From assembly GCA_029168955.1 (NCBI GenBank), contig JAPDOI010000195.1, forward strand, positions 1,054,001-1,118,000: a DNA stretch of 64,000 bases, read 5' to 3'. The notes beneath the pieces were generated by a model. It was not told the DNA's origin, ran no database searches, and saw only the letters and a list, made by a program, of their open reading frames with translations. The position numbers and the translations under genes were made by a program. Each line of letters opens with the position of its first letter. Position 1 is the stretch's first letter. Shown here one piece after another: positions 26,161 through 37,779 of the stretch. Origin of the DNA: Aplectana chamaeleonis. Its lineage: Eukaryota > Nematoda > Chromadorea > Rhabditida > Cosmocercidae.

Positions 26161-26250
26161 GAGTAATTACGCCTGTTTGGTGTGTTTCGCACTTTGCGGA
26201 CCTTCGACAATCCAAACGTCGGAAGTGGTTTCGCGCTACATAAGTCTTAG

Positions 26251-26535
26251 GTACTGTGCTTCTCTGGGCTGAATTCCGGTCCACAAATGCGTCTCGACAG
26301 GCTTTGCGGCCGCGCGCTTTCGAGTCGGAACAGTTTCCGGCGCCGCAGCCGCCGATCTGAAGACTCTAGGTGAGTTTTAGAAACTGGAAACTTCACAAAA
26401 TTGGAGAAAACTGTATAAAAAAGCCATATCGAGTCGGCTTAGGCGCTGGAAACTCGACTGAGTCGAGCGCGTGCGACCGCAAAACGTGTCGAGACGCAAT
26501 TGCGGACCGGAATTTGGCCCAGAGAAGCACAGTAA
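26251..26535. repeat. Inverted-repeat element, ~80-bp arms
   Basis: Left arm TACTGTGCTTCTCTGGGC and onward (26251-26331) pairs with the right arm ending GCCCAGAGAAGCACAGTA (26459-26535), including GCGTCTCGACA/TGTCGAGACGC. Confidence 0.75.
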
Positions 26536-26539
26536 TTGA

Positions 26540-28359
26540 CTCTGTTTTCTGTTTCTTGTACCGAAAACTCTTTCAAAATAAAATGGTTCAATACATATGC
26601 TTGGATGCTAGAACCTTTCGCCATAAAGATTATTCAAAAAATTGACATTTGCTCCTCTGGTGGAACGATCGTAGGACAATTGTTATAAGACCTGGGCGGG
26701 GTATCAAATGGCTCAGACGGTAGATAGCAGGCCCTGAGCCCACCCCGAATGCACCCGGAGCCGCGTCCATGTTGCGCTCAAGGTGGCAAATTTGGCAATT
26801 TCCGGGCCACATATGTTGCGATCCAGGCCACATACGTTGCGCTCCGGGTGCTACCGACGAAATTGACTCACGCAGCGCCCTGAGGGCAGCTGTCGGCTGA
26901 TGACGTCACAGTACATCATACAGCGTACATGGTTGCGTCCCGGGCGCTTTCTATAAACCGATTTCAGCAACAAAGTTGCGAAAATCGATACATCGACGTG
27001 GTTCAGACGCTTCACTGGTCGATTATCGCACCCATTTGAGCTAATCGATTTTTCAAGGAAGAATCCAACGATTTCCACACATTCACCGAATTCCCCCACC
27101 CTACTGAATTTCTTCGAATTTATGTGACCCTTAATTGTCCCTTTTCTAAGCTAGTGCTGATTATAAAATACCTTTCAGCCTAATACACTTTCCCCTGCTT
27201 AGAATTTTGATTCCGTCACAACTTCCCTCACAACTTCACCCATTAATCTTCTGATTTCACCTGATTTTCTCCAACTATTAGGTATATTTCCCTGAAATTA
27301 TTAGGTATTCATAACAACCGCCCTTTCTCAGAGTCCTTCTAATGATCTCGTTGAACGATTCAAAGCTAACAATGGAAACTATGCATGGCACATTTTTTCA
27401 GACATTGAAGTTCAAATATAAATTTGAATATACATTAAAATAAATTCAAATATCCGAGCGATTCGTTTTTCTCATTTTTTCGAAATGATTATCCGAAAAT
27501 CTGAAATATTCCCTCCATGACTATCTGCAAAATGCGTTCGGAAAGTCATGTTAACGTTTCATATTTGAATACAGTCTAAATATTGCACAAATATGAAGAA
27601 TATAGTGAATTCTAGGCTGGTCGAATATTGAGCGCAAATGGAGCAGAGGAAATCAATATAAGCTCTACAAGAGAAACAGTGAGAATCCCGCTCAAGAATC
27701 GCAGGAAGCCCAGATGCTCTTCCTTGTTTCAATCGATTCATCTAATTTCGAAATGCGCGCGTCAGTCAACGCATGTGGCCCGGAGAGCAACCTGAACGCA
27801 CTGCACGTTGCAATCACAACCGAAACGCACCGCAACTTCGAATATCGACTGCTCTGCGTTTCGATCGCAGTGGGCGAGAAGGGGCGGGATCGGTTGCGCT
27901 CCGGGTCTGCTACTGTCTGAGGGGGCGCCTGGACCACGAGATCCCACATCCTGGCCGTTTTTCGGCCTAATTGCGGCCTTACTCTTCTTGAGGGGACCCA
28001 AAGCTTACGTTTCTGTGAAAAAAAAGCGGGCAACGTTTTCATCGTGAACACTACCTTTTAGATGCGATTCCAAACCAAATGTGCATTTCTAAAACTATTT
28101 TGCGACGAATCCGAATATGTATGCTCTCCGGAGGTACCTAGAATTTATCTGGAAGAAATAATAGGCGCTTCAGCTTCGCGCATTGGTAGTAGAGGTAGGT
28201 ATTAGGCAATTTTTATTGTTCCGAATTTTTCTTTTCAGTTTTGGCTGAAAACTCGTTGGTAACGTGGGGCACTGAACACGAATCTGAGGTCCGTTTGTCA
28301 GTATACTCAAGCTTATCAAGGGATATGGGGGACCAGTGTCATTTGGCTTGCGCGACCTA
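26540..28359. other. Intergenic DNA with scattered small repeats
   Basis: A solitary MITE-like terminus (ATCGTGAACACTACCT) lies at 28043-28058. A C-rich block at 27890-27990 is shared weakly with 26690-26790 and 31920-32160. Frames up to 119 codons overlap on both strands; none recognised. Confidence 0.4.
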
Positions 28360-28600
28360 CTTAAAGGCAGTGGTCACGATGAAAAACGTTATCGAAAAAA
28401 CTACAAAAGCTTAGATCAAAAACAGCTGAAGAACTATGAAGGTAGCGCGGTGAAAAACGGGCTAGAATTGGAGTTTCTAGGGCTCAAAAAAGCCAGTTCG
28501 TGCACACGTGCACAGCGCCGACCAAAAAGATCGCAGTCTCATGCCGAGCAGTCAAAAACCATCGACATTCAGAGGAAGAAATAAATGCAAATTTACCTAA
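28360..28600 (+). mobile_element. TTAA-type MITE, left end only
   Basis: TTAA then AGGCAGTGGTCACGATGAAAA. No matching right end downstream; truncated. Confidence 0.45.
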
Positions 28601-28609
28601 TAAAAACAA

Positions 28610-29380
28610 TTGAACAATGAAAGAAAGCACTCCAGTCAATGTTTTTGACTATATGTCTACACAAATTCGAAGGTTCATTGATTGAAATGAAATTTCAAGC
28701 CAGCTGATGTTTTTTTATATTAGAGATCATCGCTGCCGATGATGTGGAGTGGGCCCGTCCACCATCAAAAGACAAGAAAGTTCAGGCTTCAAATTTGGCC
28801 CAAAGCAGTGACTTTTTCGCGATTTTTTCTCATAGATCCTACTTCTCGAGACCCAGAAAAGGGTTTAGAGTGGAAAAGAAGACAAGCATATTTTATCGCG
28901 ACCAATGCCTTCAAAAATTCCAAAGTCGGCAATTTGACGCCAAATTCTTATTCACGCCAAATATAATCTGGGTGGATCTGAGGCGTTTAGGAAGAATGTT
29001 CAAGATTTCTCAACGAACACTTGGACATTCGAGGGGAGGGGGGGGGCGTAGAAGGTGACCTCGAGTCCTTTTTTGGGCACAAATTCTGGACGCTGTTGAG
29101 ATCATCACCCTATCGCGTAAAATCTTCTTCGTTGTGGTATGCGGCGTCGGGATGATTCTGTTGTAGACATTGGCCGGGTTGGTCTTTTTGCTGCGCGTCG
29201 CGACAACGTTCGTACCTTACCTCGCTGGAAAAGTTGGTGCCCTGCCCCCATTTACAAGATGTGTTATGGAGAACGAGGGGTTGAACTTTTGCGATCACTC
29301 GAGTTTAGCCATCATTGTCAGTAATGAGAAGGAGTTGAAATCAAGAATGCGTTGGCGCAGTGTGCTGTTGGCAACGATGG
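28610..29380. other. Intergenic DNA
   Basis: Plus frames at 28744-29058 and 28739-28966 overlap and carry no domain I recognise. Confidence 0.4.
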
Positions 29381-29409
29381 GATGGATACTAGAGTGAGGA
29401 TCGACTGTT

Positions 29410-29790
29410 CGAGTTCGAATAATTATTCGAATTTTTCGAACGAATTTTTATTCGAACATTCGAATATTCGAAAAGAGTGAATATTCGAACATTATTCGAG
29501 TTCGAATATTTGCAAAAAATGAAAATTCGAACATTATTGGAATTCGACTATTCGCAAAAGGTGAAAATTCGAACATTATTCGAATTCGACTTGTCGCAAA
29601 AGGTGAATATTCGAATATTATTCGAATTCGACTATTCGGAAAAGGTGAACATTCGAATATTATTCGAATTTGACTATTCGGAAAAGGTGAATATTCGAAT
29701 ATTATTCGAATTCGACTACTCGGAAAAGGTGAATATTTGAACATTATTCAATTTCGATTATTCGCAGAGGTGAATATTCGAACGTTATTC
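29410..29790. repeat. 42-bp subterminal tandem repeat of element 2B
   Basis: About eight units of TTCGAATATTATTCGAATTC plus CGACTATTCGGAAAAGGTGA-type sequence; 42 bp gives a 14-residue periodic frame on both strands that I treat as an artefact. Confidence 0.9.
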
Positions 29791-29838
29791 GAATTTAAAT
29801 ACCCGAGCTGATTTAACAAAAAAATATGAAAATCAGCT

Positions 29839-30081
29839 CTAATGTATAAAGGAATCGATATACCTTTCAAGACTGTATTCATTTTCTTCACTACTCCATT
29901 GTTCCATTTTTCCGAACGCTAGAGCTAAATTTTTCCCCACACCGTCTGATGAGGCTACTAGGGCAGTTCTAACAGGGGGGACCACATGGCAATCAAACTT
30001 GGCCACGCCCATTTTTTCATGCCGCCGCGCAATGATAACACCAACCATAGCTTCGTTAGGTGGAGCCATGTACTCCACCAA
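29839..30081 (-). CDS. Unrecognised short frame, counterpart of 20796-21056
   Basis: 81 codons aligned gap-free with the frame in copy 2A up to its stop; here it continues past that point for 13 more codons. No known motif. Differences are mostly replacements, suggesting no selection. Confidence 0.2.
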   Translation of the reverse strand: MVEYMAPPNEAMVGVIIARRHEKMGVAKFDCHVVPPVRTALVASSDGVGKNLALAFGKMEQWSSEENEYSLERYIDSFIH

Positions 30082-30179
30082 CCTTCACCTCTGGGCAGGT
30101 GAAGGGGGAACCTCCATCATTGGGAGAACCGGTGACAACCAGTGAAACGCGCTGAAAAGAATGAAAGTGACCCAACACT

Positions 30180-31400
30180 CATGCAAATCATTTTCAAGAT
30201 TGAGTGGGTGTCACTGCCGGTTTTTCGTCCATAACTTTTTTGTGCTCAGAGACAGACCTTCGGTGGAGGTTGTTTCTGGTATTCACATACAATTCTGCAT
30301 TGAAAAACGCTTTCAGTTTTGAAAAAAATAATTTCTCCTTCTGGCAGCCGAATTCAGTCTATAAAGTGCATTTTTTAGCCTGAAATTATTTGTTTTTCGT
30401 TCATAACTTTTTTGTGCTTGGGGAGACCTTTGGTAAAGCTTGTTATCAGAACCTCGATGGAATTCTGCGTCAACCTGTGCTTCCAGTTTGGAAAAGTATT
30501 TTGTCGATCCTTCAGCCTAATCCATTTTACGAAGCACCGATTTTTCGCCTATAACTCTTTAACCTTTGAAGATAGGGCTTTGATGGACGTTGTTTATGAA
30601 ATCTACGTAAAATTCTGTGTCGAATGACATATCGGGTTCCTAATTTTGCTTGCTTCACAAGCCAGCCAGGTCGGTGGAGCCGAGCCCCGTTGTTGGCTCC
30701 TTCAGAACTCTGCGTCTCTCATTTAAATCATAGAGGCGAAAGCACCCTATGGAGATAACTATGAAGATCGGCTTCACCGACCTGGCTGACTTACGGGGCA
30801 TGCAAAGTTAGGAACCCGATATATCATTCCACGCCGAATTTCACAGAGATTACAGAAACAACCTTCATTAAAGTCCTATTTTCAACGGTTAAAGAGTTAT
30901 AGGCGAAAAACCGGTGTTTCGTAAAATGAATTAGGCTGAAGGATCGAGAAAATATTTTTCCAAACTTGAAACACTTGTCGACGCAGAATCCCATCAAGAT
31001 TCCGAAAACAACCTTCACCAAAGATCTATCTCCAAGCACAAAAAAGTTATGGACGAAAAACCGATAAACTCAGGCGGAAAAAATGCACTCTATAAACTGA
31101 AATCGGCTGGTAGAAGGGAACGTGTTTTTAAAAACTGGAAACGCTGTTCGAAGCAGAATTTTATGGGGATTCCGAAAACAACCTTTACCGTAGGGCTAAA
31201 ATTTAGGGTAACTAAGTTATGGACGAAAAACTTATTGCTTTTGGTGAAAGAGAGTTACTTTATAAATTGAAATCGGCTGAGAGACTGGAAACGTATTTTT
31301 CTCAACATGAAAACGTTATTCGACGCGAAATTCCATGCAGACTTTGGAAACAGCTCTGTTCGAAGATTCGCCTTAAAGGGCAGAAATTTTATGAGTGAAG
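30180..31400. repeat. Diverged 130-170 bp sub-repeats in inverted arrangement
   Basis: Units share GTTATGGACGAAAAACCG, CCAAGCACAAAAAAGTTAT and GCAGAATTY blocks. Units left of the foldback read on the minus strand and those right of it on the plus strand, so the centre of element 2B is a large imperfect palindrome. Confidence 0.7.
30640..30815. repeat. Foldback element inside hAT-like 2B
   Basis: Arms CAAGCCAGCCAGGTCGGTGG and CCGACCTGGCTGACTTACGG. Same insertion as 17958-18146. Confidence 0.85.
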
Positions 31401-32560
31401 AACGGGTAGTTTTTCAAAAATCGCTTGGAAAAATTTTCCGAAAAATTTTGACTCCAAGACAGCTCAAAGGAAATTTTTCATGACCTACGCAGATCATTTC
31501 ATTAAGAATTGTGAATTTCTAAAGGAGGCCATCTAACGGAAAAAAAATTTCAAAATTAATGTTTAAAAATAAAAATACATTGATTGCAAGAAAAGGAGGA
31601 TTAAGAAAACGTAAAATTTTGAAGTTGCAAATCTATAGGGAATCTTCACCATTCCCACTCAGGTATCCTAAAAAACCACTTATTCACTGCATAGGGCCAC
31701 ACCAATTTCTTCGCGCCGCAACGCTTCTGGCAGGGGAGGAAACCCCGGATTGGAGTAATAATTGCGCGGCGGCACGGAAAAATTGGCGCGACTTAGTGGG
31801 ATGGCAATTGTACCCTCCCTTTCTATAGCACCGATTTGGCTAAAACTTCGCCAAGAGACTTTTTTGAGCTGTGGATTGAGAATCTCTTATACTTTTCGCA
31901 GTTTTTAAAGGATTAATGGCTCAGACAAAACGCGCTTCACGCCCCTCTGAAAGCCGCCTGCGGGATAGTGGCCGTGGAGCGCAAAATTCGAAGTTTTGTC
32001 GCCCACAGTAGTAGCTATCGCGGGGGCGGTAGCGACTGTCGTAGGCGAGTAGCTGCTTCCTGCCCTGGTGATAAGCCCCTCTGAGCTTTTTGTTTTCAAA
32101 AATATACTCACGCACCGGTGCACGACGCGGCCGCACGCCAACGCGCGACCCGGCAAGTGCACCGAGCACCAATTGGGGCCACCAGCGATTGAGCAGGGCC
32201 TTCAGCGTCCAGGCGGAGGCAAGATAACCGCGAAATTGGGCAATTGAACAGATGGCATTGCCTTCATCCGAGTCCTGGCTCAGAACCGCGTCGTATGCCT
32301 CCCTTGGAAACTAGCGTCTTGAGCGACGAGCATCTTTTTGGGGGCACTCTTTGCCCGTGATGGGCACGCTCTCGTGTCAGGAGGGCAAGCACTCGCCTAT
32401 ATCGTGTCTCCGGGAAAGTGGGAAGATCGGAGTGAACGCCGAGCTTCTTTTTATCTGAGAAGGTTTACGGGTAGGTTCTCTAGGCAAAACTTCAGTCATA
32501 TCAGAGACTTTAACGATATAATTACCCTATACTTACCGTGATCTTTTGAAGTACCGAAAG
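31400..32560. other. Unique interior of hAT-like 2B
   Basis: Not present in copy 2A. GC-rich part (31920-32180) with overlapping minus frames of 83-85 codons; none recognised. Confidence 0.45.
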
Positions 32561-32794
32561 TGGACCTCTTATTCATGTTCAGCACCTGGAATAAGCTCCT
32601 TAGGCTAAGTTATAGCGGAAAAAATGATTTTGTAGCATTCTTTGCGTGGTAGCCCGTACAGGTTTAGAGGAGAGTCGTGCCTTATTAATTTCATTTGTAG
32701 GTGGAAATAAGGCTTTAGAAGAAGAATTCAACTTGTTATTGCCGCTCACTTCATAGTTGCGCGATATTGCTATGGATGCTTAATCGAATTTCTA

Positions 32795-33755
32795 ATATTC
32801 GTTCGTTTGAAATAAAAAATGAACGAATTTATTCGAGAATCGTTTGTTCGAAATAAAAAATGAACGAGTTTATTCGAAATTCGTTCGTTCGAAATAAAAA
32901 ATGAACGAATTTGTTCGAAATTCGTTCGTTCGAAATAAAAAATGAACGAATTTATTCGAAATTCGTTCGTTCGAAATAAAAAATGAACGAATTTATTCGA
33001 AATTCGTTCGTTCGAAATAAAAAATGAACGAATTTATTCGAAATTCGTTCGTTCGAAATAAAAAAGGAACGAATTTATTCGAAATTCGTTCGTTCGAAAT
33101 AAAAAAGGAACGAGTTTATTCGAAATTCGTTCGTTCGAAATAAAAAAGGAACGAATTTATTCGAAATTCGTTCGTTCGAAATAAAAAATGAACGAATTTA
33201 TTCGAAATTCGTTCGTTCGAAATAAAAAAGGAACGAATTTATTCGAAATTCGTTCGTTCGAAATAAAAAATGAACGAGTTTATTCGAAATTCGTTCGTTC
33301 GAAATAAAAAATGAACGAATTTATTCGAAATTCGTTCGTTCGAACTAAAAAATGAACGAGTTTATTCGAAATTCGTTCGTTCGAACTAAAAAATGAACGA
33401 GTTTATTCGAAATTCGTTCGTTCGAACTAAAAAATGAACGAATTTATTCGAAATTCGTTCGTTCGAAATAAAAAATGAACGAATTCATTCGAAATTTGTT
33501 CGTTCGGAATAAAAAATGAACGAATTTGTTCGAAATTCGTTCGTTCGAAATAAAAAATGAACGAATTTATTCGAAATTCGTTCGTTCGAAATAAAAATGA
33601 ACGAATTTATTCGAAATTCGTTCGTTCGAAATAAAAATGAACGAATTTATTCGAAATTCGTTCGTTCGAAATAAAAAATGAACGAATTTGTTCGAAATTC
33701 GTTCGTTCGAGATAAAAAATGAACGAATTTATTCGAAACTCGTTCGTTCGGTCTC
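32795..33755. repeat. 41-bp tandem repeat, about 23 units
   Basis: Unit ATTCGTTCGTTCGAAATAAA followed by AAATGAACGAATTTATTCGAA. Each unit can fold (GAACGAATT with AATTCGTTC). Unit number is about five times that at the same end of copy 2A. Confidence 0.95.
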
Positions 33756-33798
33756 TTTTTAAAAAGTCCTCACTCTTATGGATACGAATGGTCACTGA

Positions 33799-34385
33799 CT
33801 CAGGCAATTGCCGCATTCAATGCGAGTCGAATATGCATTCAACTCGAAGACAAGGTGGTTTCGAGCACAGTCAGGGAACGTGCTGCTAGGGGAGCACGTG
33901 CTCCTATTGTGTTTCAAATTACAGCACGTGCCCCAACAAATAAGCCGTCCAATGCGTACATGATACACTTTCAACTCGATGACAAAACGATTATTCAAAA
34001 AAGGAAGGTATACGATGCACTTCTGAGACGGAACTGAGAGGTCGGCAGTGCCGACGGTTCAATTACCCAAGTTTGCGGTACTTTCCCCTCCCGGCCGCTG
34101 GAGCCCTCGTCCAATCGCTGAAAACCCCAGATGGTGCTCGGCGAGCTGGCCGCGTCGCACGTCCATGTGCCAGCCGCGTCGCGTCTTTGTGCTGCTACGA
34201 TAGCGCTGGACCACCTTGCAGCACGTACTCCTGCGATTGAATTTGGCGGCACATGCTCCTGCTATGAAATTTCGCAGCACGTGCTGCTGTTTGGAGCACG
34301 TGCCCCTGTGATATAGCCTTCCGATGGGTGTGGTCACTCGAGTTGAATGCATATTCGACACGCATTGAATGCGGCGGTTTTCTGA
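33799..34385. repeat. Inverted-repeat element with SL1-like sequence and E-box palindromes
   Basis: Arms CTCAGGCAATTGCCGCATTC (33799) and GAATGCGGCGGTTTTCTGAG (34366), with ATATGCATTCAACTCGA/TCGAGTTGAATGCATAT inside them. It starts 13 bp after the target duplication of element 2B. Four GCACGTGC palindromes lie near 33894, 33924, 34274 and 34296. The SL1-like block is at 34056-34080. Confidence 0.75.
34056..34080 (+). ncRNA. SL1 spliced-leader-like sequence (probable SL RNA gene relic)
   Basis: GGTTCAATTACCCAAGTTTG then CGGTA matches the conserved nematode SL1 leader at 20 of 22 positions and keeps the splice-donor GT. The downstream SL RNA features (Sm site with TTTTGG, stem-loops) are not visible in the next 100 bases, which are GC-rich, so I call it a relic within a repeat. 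Confidence 0.5.
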
Positions 34386-34399
34386 GGAAGTGGAACCAC

Positions 34400-35130
34400 C
34401 GTTGTGCTGGGGTGCAATCGCACGGTTAACTGAGTGGGATACCGGGTGCGAAAATCACTTTCATCTGACCTGGCTGCCCTTTTTGTTCCATCTCAACAAA
34501 AATCCATGCTTTATTTGTTGACTGTGGCCAAATACTTCATAAGATGGGTATTAGCTGTTACACCATGGATAAACATTGGTTGGCTATGTGAACTAGAAAA
34601 TTAAAAAAAAAGTAGTTTAGCTTGCCAGAACCGCACGCAATTGAAACGGATCTAATAGCGTTGAGATTTTCTTCTATGTAGGGTTGGGTTAATTTCACTA
34701 ACACCACAAGCCTATTGAACCGTGTCATCATTTTACTACCTGGTGGGTCCGCAAATGAGCATACTCTGCTTCGGAGCCAAATTCACTCTGCTCCTTCGTG
34801 CGCTTGTGCGAAGCGAGATAAGAGACAGCTAGAAAGTTTGGGAAAAAGCAGACGCAGTATACGTGCGCAGACACACGTTATAAACGGAAATGAATTTCAC
34901 TTCGAAACAAAGGATAAACATTCCGAGGTGGGTTCTGTTTCTCAAGAACCTCTTCAAGGTAGTACGAACTCAGGCGATTGTCTAGAAAGGAAATGGACAA
35001 ACAGGCAAGCAGAGCTGAAAAATGCCCAGCTGTATTGGGATTGCATGCAGAAAATCAGTTTCAGCTGAGAGAGCTTTGCCTCCCTCTATAGCTAGAACAC
35101 AGTCTTAGATCATCAATCGAAACATCGAAT
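34400..35130. other. Intergenic DNA with an unrecognised 117-codon frame
   Basis: The plus frame at 34715-35068 is Lys/Glu/Gln-rich towards the end and has no motif I know. It could be an exon or chance. Confidence 0.25.
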
Positions 35131-35139
35131 TCGCCAAAA

Positions 35140-35880
35140 AAAAAGCCGAGTACTGTGAGCAGAACGAGCTAAACAGGAGTTGGAAGCATTCTGCCGAATG
35201 CCTGAGTCCCAGTGCCTTAGAATCTTTATCAGTTATTCCATCAAAATTAAGCTTTGAAGAGAAAAGGGTTTCTGTAGGACTCGCAATTAGATGTGTCTAA
35301 AAGAGTTTTAAAAGGATCTGAAAAGAAAACGCGGGAGGCAAGAATCTAAGCAGGTCAAAAAGTTGAAGACCCACCTCGTCTGTAATCCGAAACTCCAGCT
35401 TCTATAGGTTAAGGTTTTCTAGGCGGGATGCATAAGAGAGCTCAACAGGCTTTTTTACTTTTGAAGCATTGCCTTGTGATATATCTCTCATCACCCCCAA
35501 TTTCTAGAATTAGACCTATTTTCGAAGGCAACCTTAACCTATGACAGTATTCTAGCAAAGGCCTGATGTATTTATAGTACAAAAAGTTTGAAATGCAGGA
35601 ATAAAGTCACGAAATTTGAATGCTTTCAGAATGAAGGCTTGCTCGTTTCGGCCTTTGTAACAGAGCGACTTATGTTATTACAGTGGTCAAGCTTTGCATC
35701 GTACGTTACTCCCAGGTCACGAACAGAGATCCTGATTTCATTTATGTGAAAGTCAACTTCAGGATAATTTTTTCCCCAAATTCTACGTGCACATATATAC
35801 ATGTACATATACTTCACCAAAGCCTTCGCTTTATCAAACATTCCACTTTTTCCACATCTGCCTCGCCTACAGTATTCCAA
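35140..35880 (-). pseudogene. LINE (non-LTR retrotransposon) 3' fragment
   Basis: Reading the minus strand with several frameshifts and stops gives, in order, the region after the RT catalytic core of LINE proteins: HINEIRISVRDLGVTYDAKL (about 35700-35760), KYIRPLLEYC (about 35545-35577), ILEI then RYITRQCFK (about 35470-35510), and SYASRLENLNL/KLEFR (about 35380-35435). These match the usual DLGV, YVRPLLEY, IExVQRxFTR and SYxxRLxxLxLxxLExRR series of jockey/CR1-like elements. Upstream RT motifs (YxDD) are absent, so it is 5'-truncated and long dead. No poly-A tail recognised. Confidence 0.8.
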
Positions 35881-35884
35881 TTAC

Positions 35885-37298
35885 ATACAAATGTAGAACA
35901 AATGTGCACCAAAAAAAACTTCTGCTCGATGTAATAGCAGATGGAACACATTTGATATCAGATAAAAAACCTATGCTAATGAGAAAGTAATCCTATCCTG
36001 GTCTGCTGAAATGAGTTTCCTGGCAAGTTTCTGACAGCTGAAGACACCGTCCATGATGAATTTTATTGCTGAGCTTTCTACAAACTACTATAAAAGGTCT
36101 AGCTCCTCACATAACGTCTACGCCGCGAAGCCCGTGAGAAGTGACTGGAATCCGTCTTTTTAGATCGGAGTGCACCAAATGTTCCTAGTAGGGGTTGATC
36201 AACTGATCGGCAAGTTTTCAGCATGAGCTGCACAGAAGTCGCAGGTGGAATGGTTGGACTGCACAGAAAGGAAGCTTCTCAGGCGTTTGGTTGGATATTT
36301 GTGGCGGCGAGTATGCCATAACGAAGACCTCTACAAGGAAGACGACGCAGTTCATACAACAACAGTTGACGCGAGGAAGGTGCCTCCATTTACCAACGCC
36401 TTCTAAAGCGCCAGCGAAAGGTCAACATAGGTTTTTTGGCATATACTATGGAAATCACCAAATCGTCTCGTACAACACGCTCTAAGAAAGCTTCCAAACC
36501 TTGTCTGTATGCGGCCATCTGGATGTGGGCGAAAATTCTGAACGGATGTGGTTGAAGAGGATTTGAATTCACTCGGCATCAAATGAGAATTCAGGCGTGG
36601 TGTTCTACTTCGCAGAGAATGGAAAAGTGACAGATGGATGTTCAAATCGTGGCCAAAGACCGTGACAAATGGACACGGTAGACTGCTAGGACGGCACACC
36701 TCGATGAAGATGCGGACTGACTGCGTCAGGCGGAAGCCAGCCGATAAAGTCAAGTAAGTCAATTCATTCCACTATTTATGTTTCACCCATCACCCAATCT
36801 GCAATGCTCGGTCACAGACCCGCCAAGATCCCCTATAGTGAACGCAGCCTTTGAGTCCGATTATCATCATCAATATATGGTGTTGAAGAAGATTGCTCCA
36901 TGAAGTAACCAGAGTTCATGAGGATTTACAGGGAAATGACGAGAACAATTTGATGAACTGTGCAACTAGCCGAAAGAGACAAGGATCCGGATTCGATCTG
37001 TAATCTGTAGATTGACGGAATCTGTCTTTAATAGCTGTTTGGTTGATGCCGCTTCTCATTTGATAGTTCCCATTTTCGCAGTTGGAATCAAGAACTGCAT
37101 CCGTAACTTGGGGGGTGAGGTCTGAGAATGTATGTAGTTCTGAAACTCTTCCGCTGTCTCTACCCTCGCTCCGCACATGCACTCGTGGAAACAAGGTAAA
37201 CTTCCTCTGAAAGAAAGGGCATGTATTGACCATATGTTTGAGAAAATCATACTTGCGGCGAAAGAAAATTGTTCGGAGAACATGTCCCACCGGTGTCA
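35885..37298. other. Intergenic DNA
   Basis: Minus frames at 36403-36762 and 36916-37308 (119 and 130 codons) have no recognised domain; RT motifs that would extend the LINE were looked for and not found. Confidence 0.4.
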
Positions 37299-37777
37299 TT
37301 AAAGGCACTGTTCACGATAAACTTCATCCTCGAATTTTCCATGACAAACGGTTCTCAAGGCTCTCAGAAGCAGAACAGCGTTGAAACAACGGGACGAAAA
37401 GCTAACCAGGAGCCGCAAATGGCTTAGAAAAGTGGGCAAACGCCGCCGATTTGGGCAAGTCCGGCCCCTTTCCGCCCCTCGATGGGAAGAAATGAACACT
37501 CGAGATCATGAGATGAGCGATGGTTTCCGATCAAAAGCTTCATTCTCAACTTCTCTCTTTACTCAGGTCAGTTCGCATACATCGGCTACAACAGACGGAA
37601 GTTACAAGCCTCGGACAACTCGTCCACCATGCTTCCGTAGCTCATTTTTGAGGGACAATTACTCCGTTCCCAGAAGGTGTTGTACGATTCCAGAGACATC
37701 AATGGAATCAGAATGGCACCGTTTGTAAGATAGGCTAAAAAAGAAAAGGGATTTCTATCGTGAACACTGCCTTTTAA
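37299..37777 (-). mobile_element. TTAA-type MITE
   Basis: Ends AGGCACTGTTCACGATA and TATCGTGAACACTGCC, flanked by TTAA (37299-37302, 37774-37777). The body is the family also seen at 42065, 46919 and 52472. The 115-codon plus frame inside is not conserved as a protein. Confidence 0.88.
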
Positions 37778-37779
37778 TG

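Larger units (their letters stand above)
29390..33777 (-). mobile_element. hAT-like element 2B (inverted copy, empty Penelope site)
   Basis: Ends TAGAGTGAGGA and TCCTCACTCTT, flanked by an exact 8-bp duplication ATGGATAC (29382-29389 and 33778-33785). Order is the reverse of copy 2A: 42-bp repeats (29410-29790), the 80-codon frame (29839-30081, minus), sub-repeats of about 130-170 bp in opposite orientations on either side of a foldback (30640-30815), unique DNA (31400-32550), a block matching 17745-17955, then 41-bp repeats (32795-33755). It lacks the Penelope-like insertion. No transposase seen. Confidence 0.9.

Noticed and set aside
33607..33816. Short frame with repeated ERTNF-like residues
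   Set aside because: Translation of the 41-bp subterminal repeat array.
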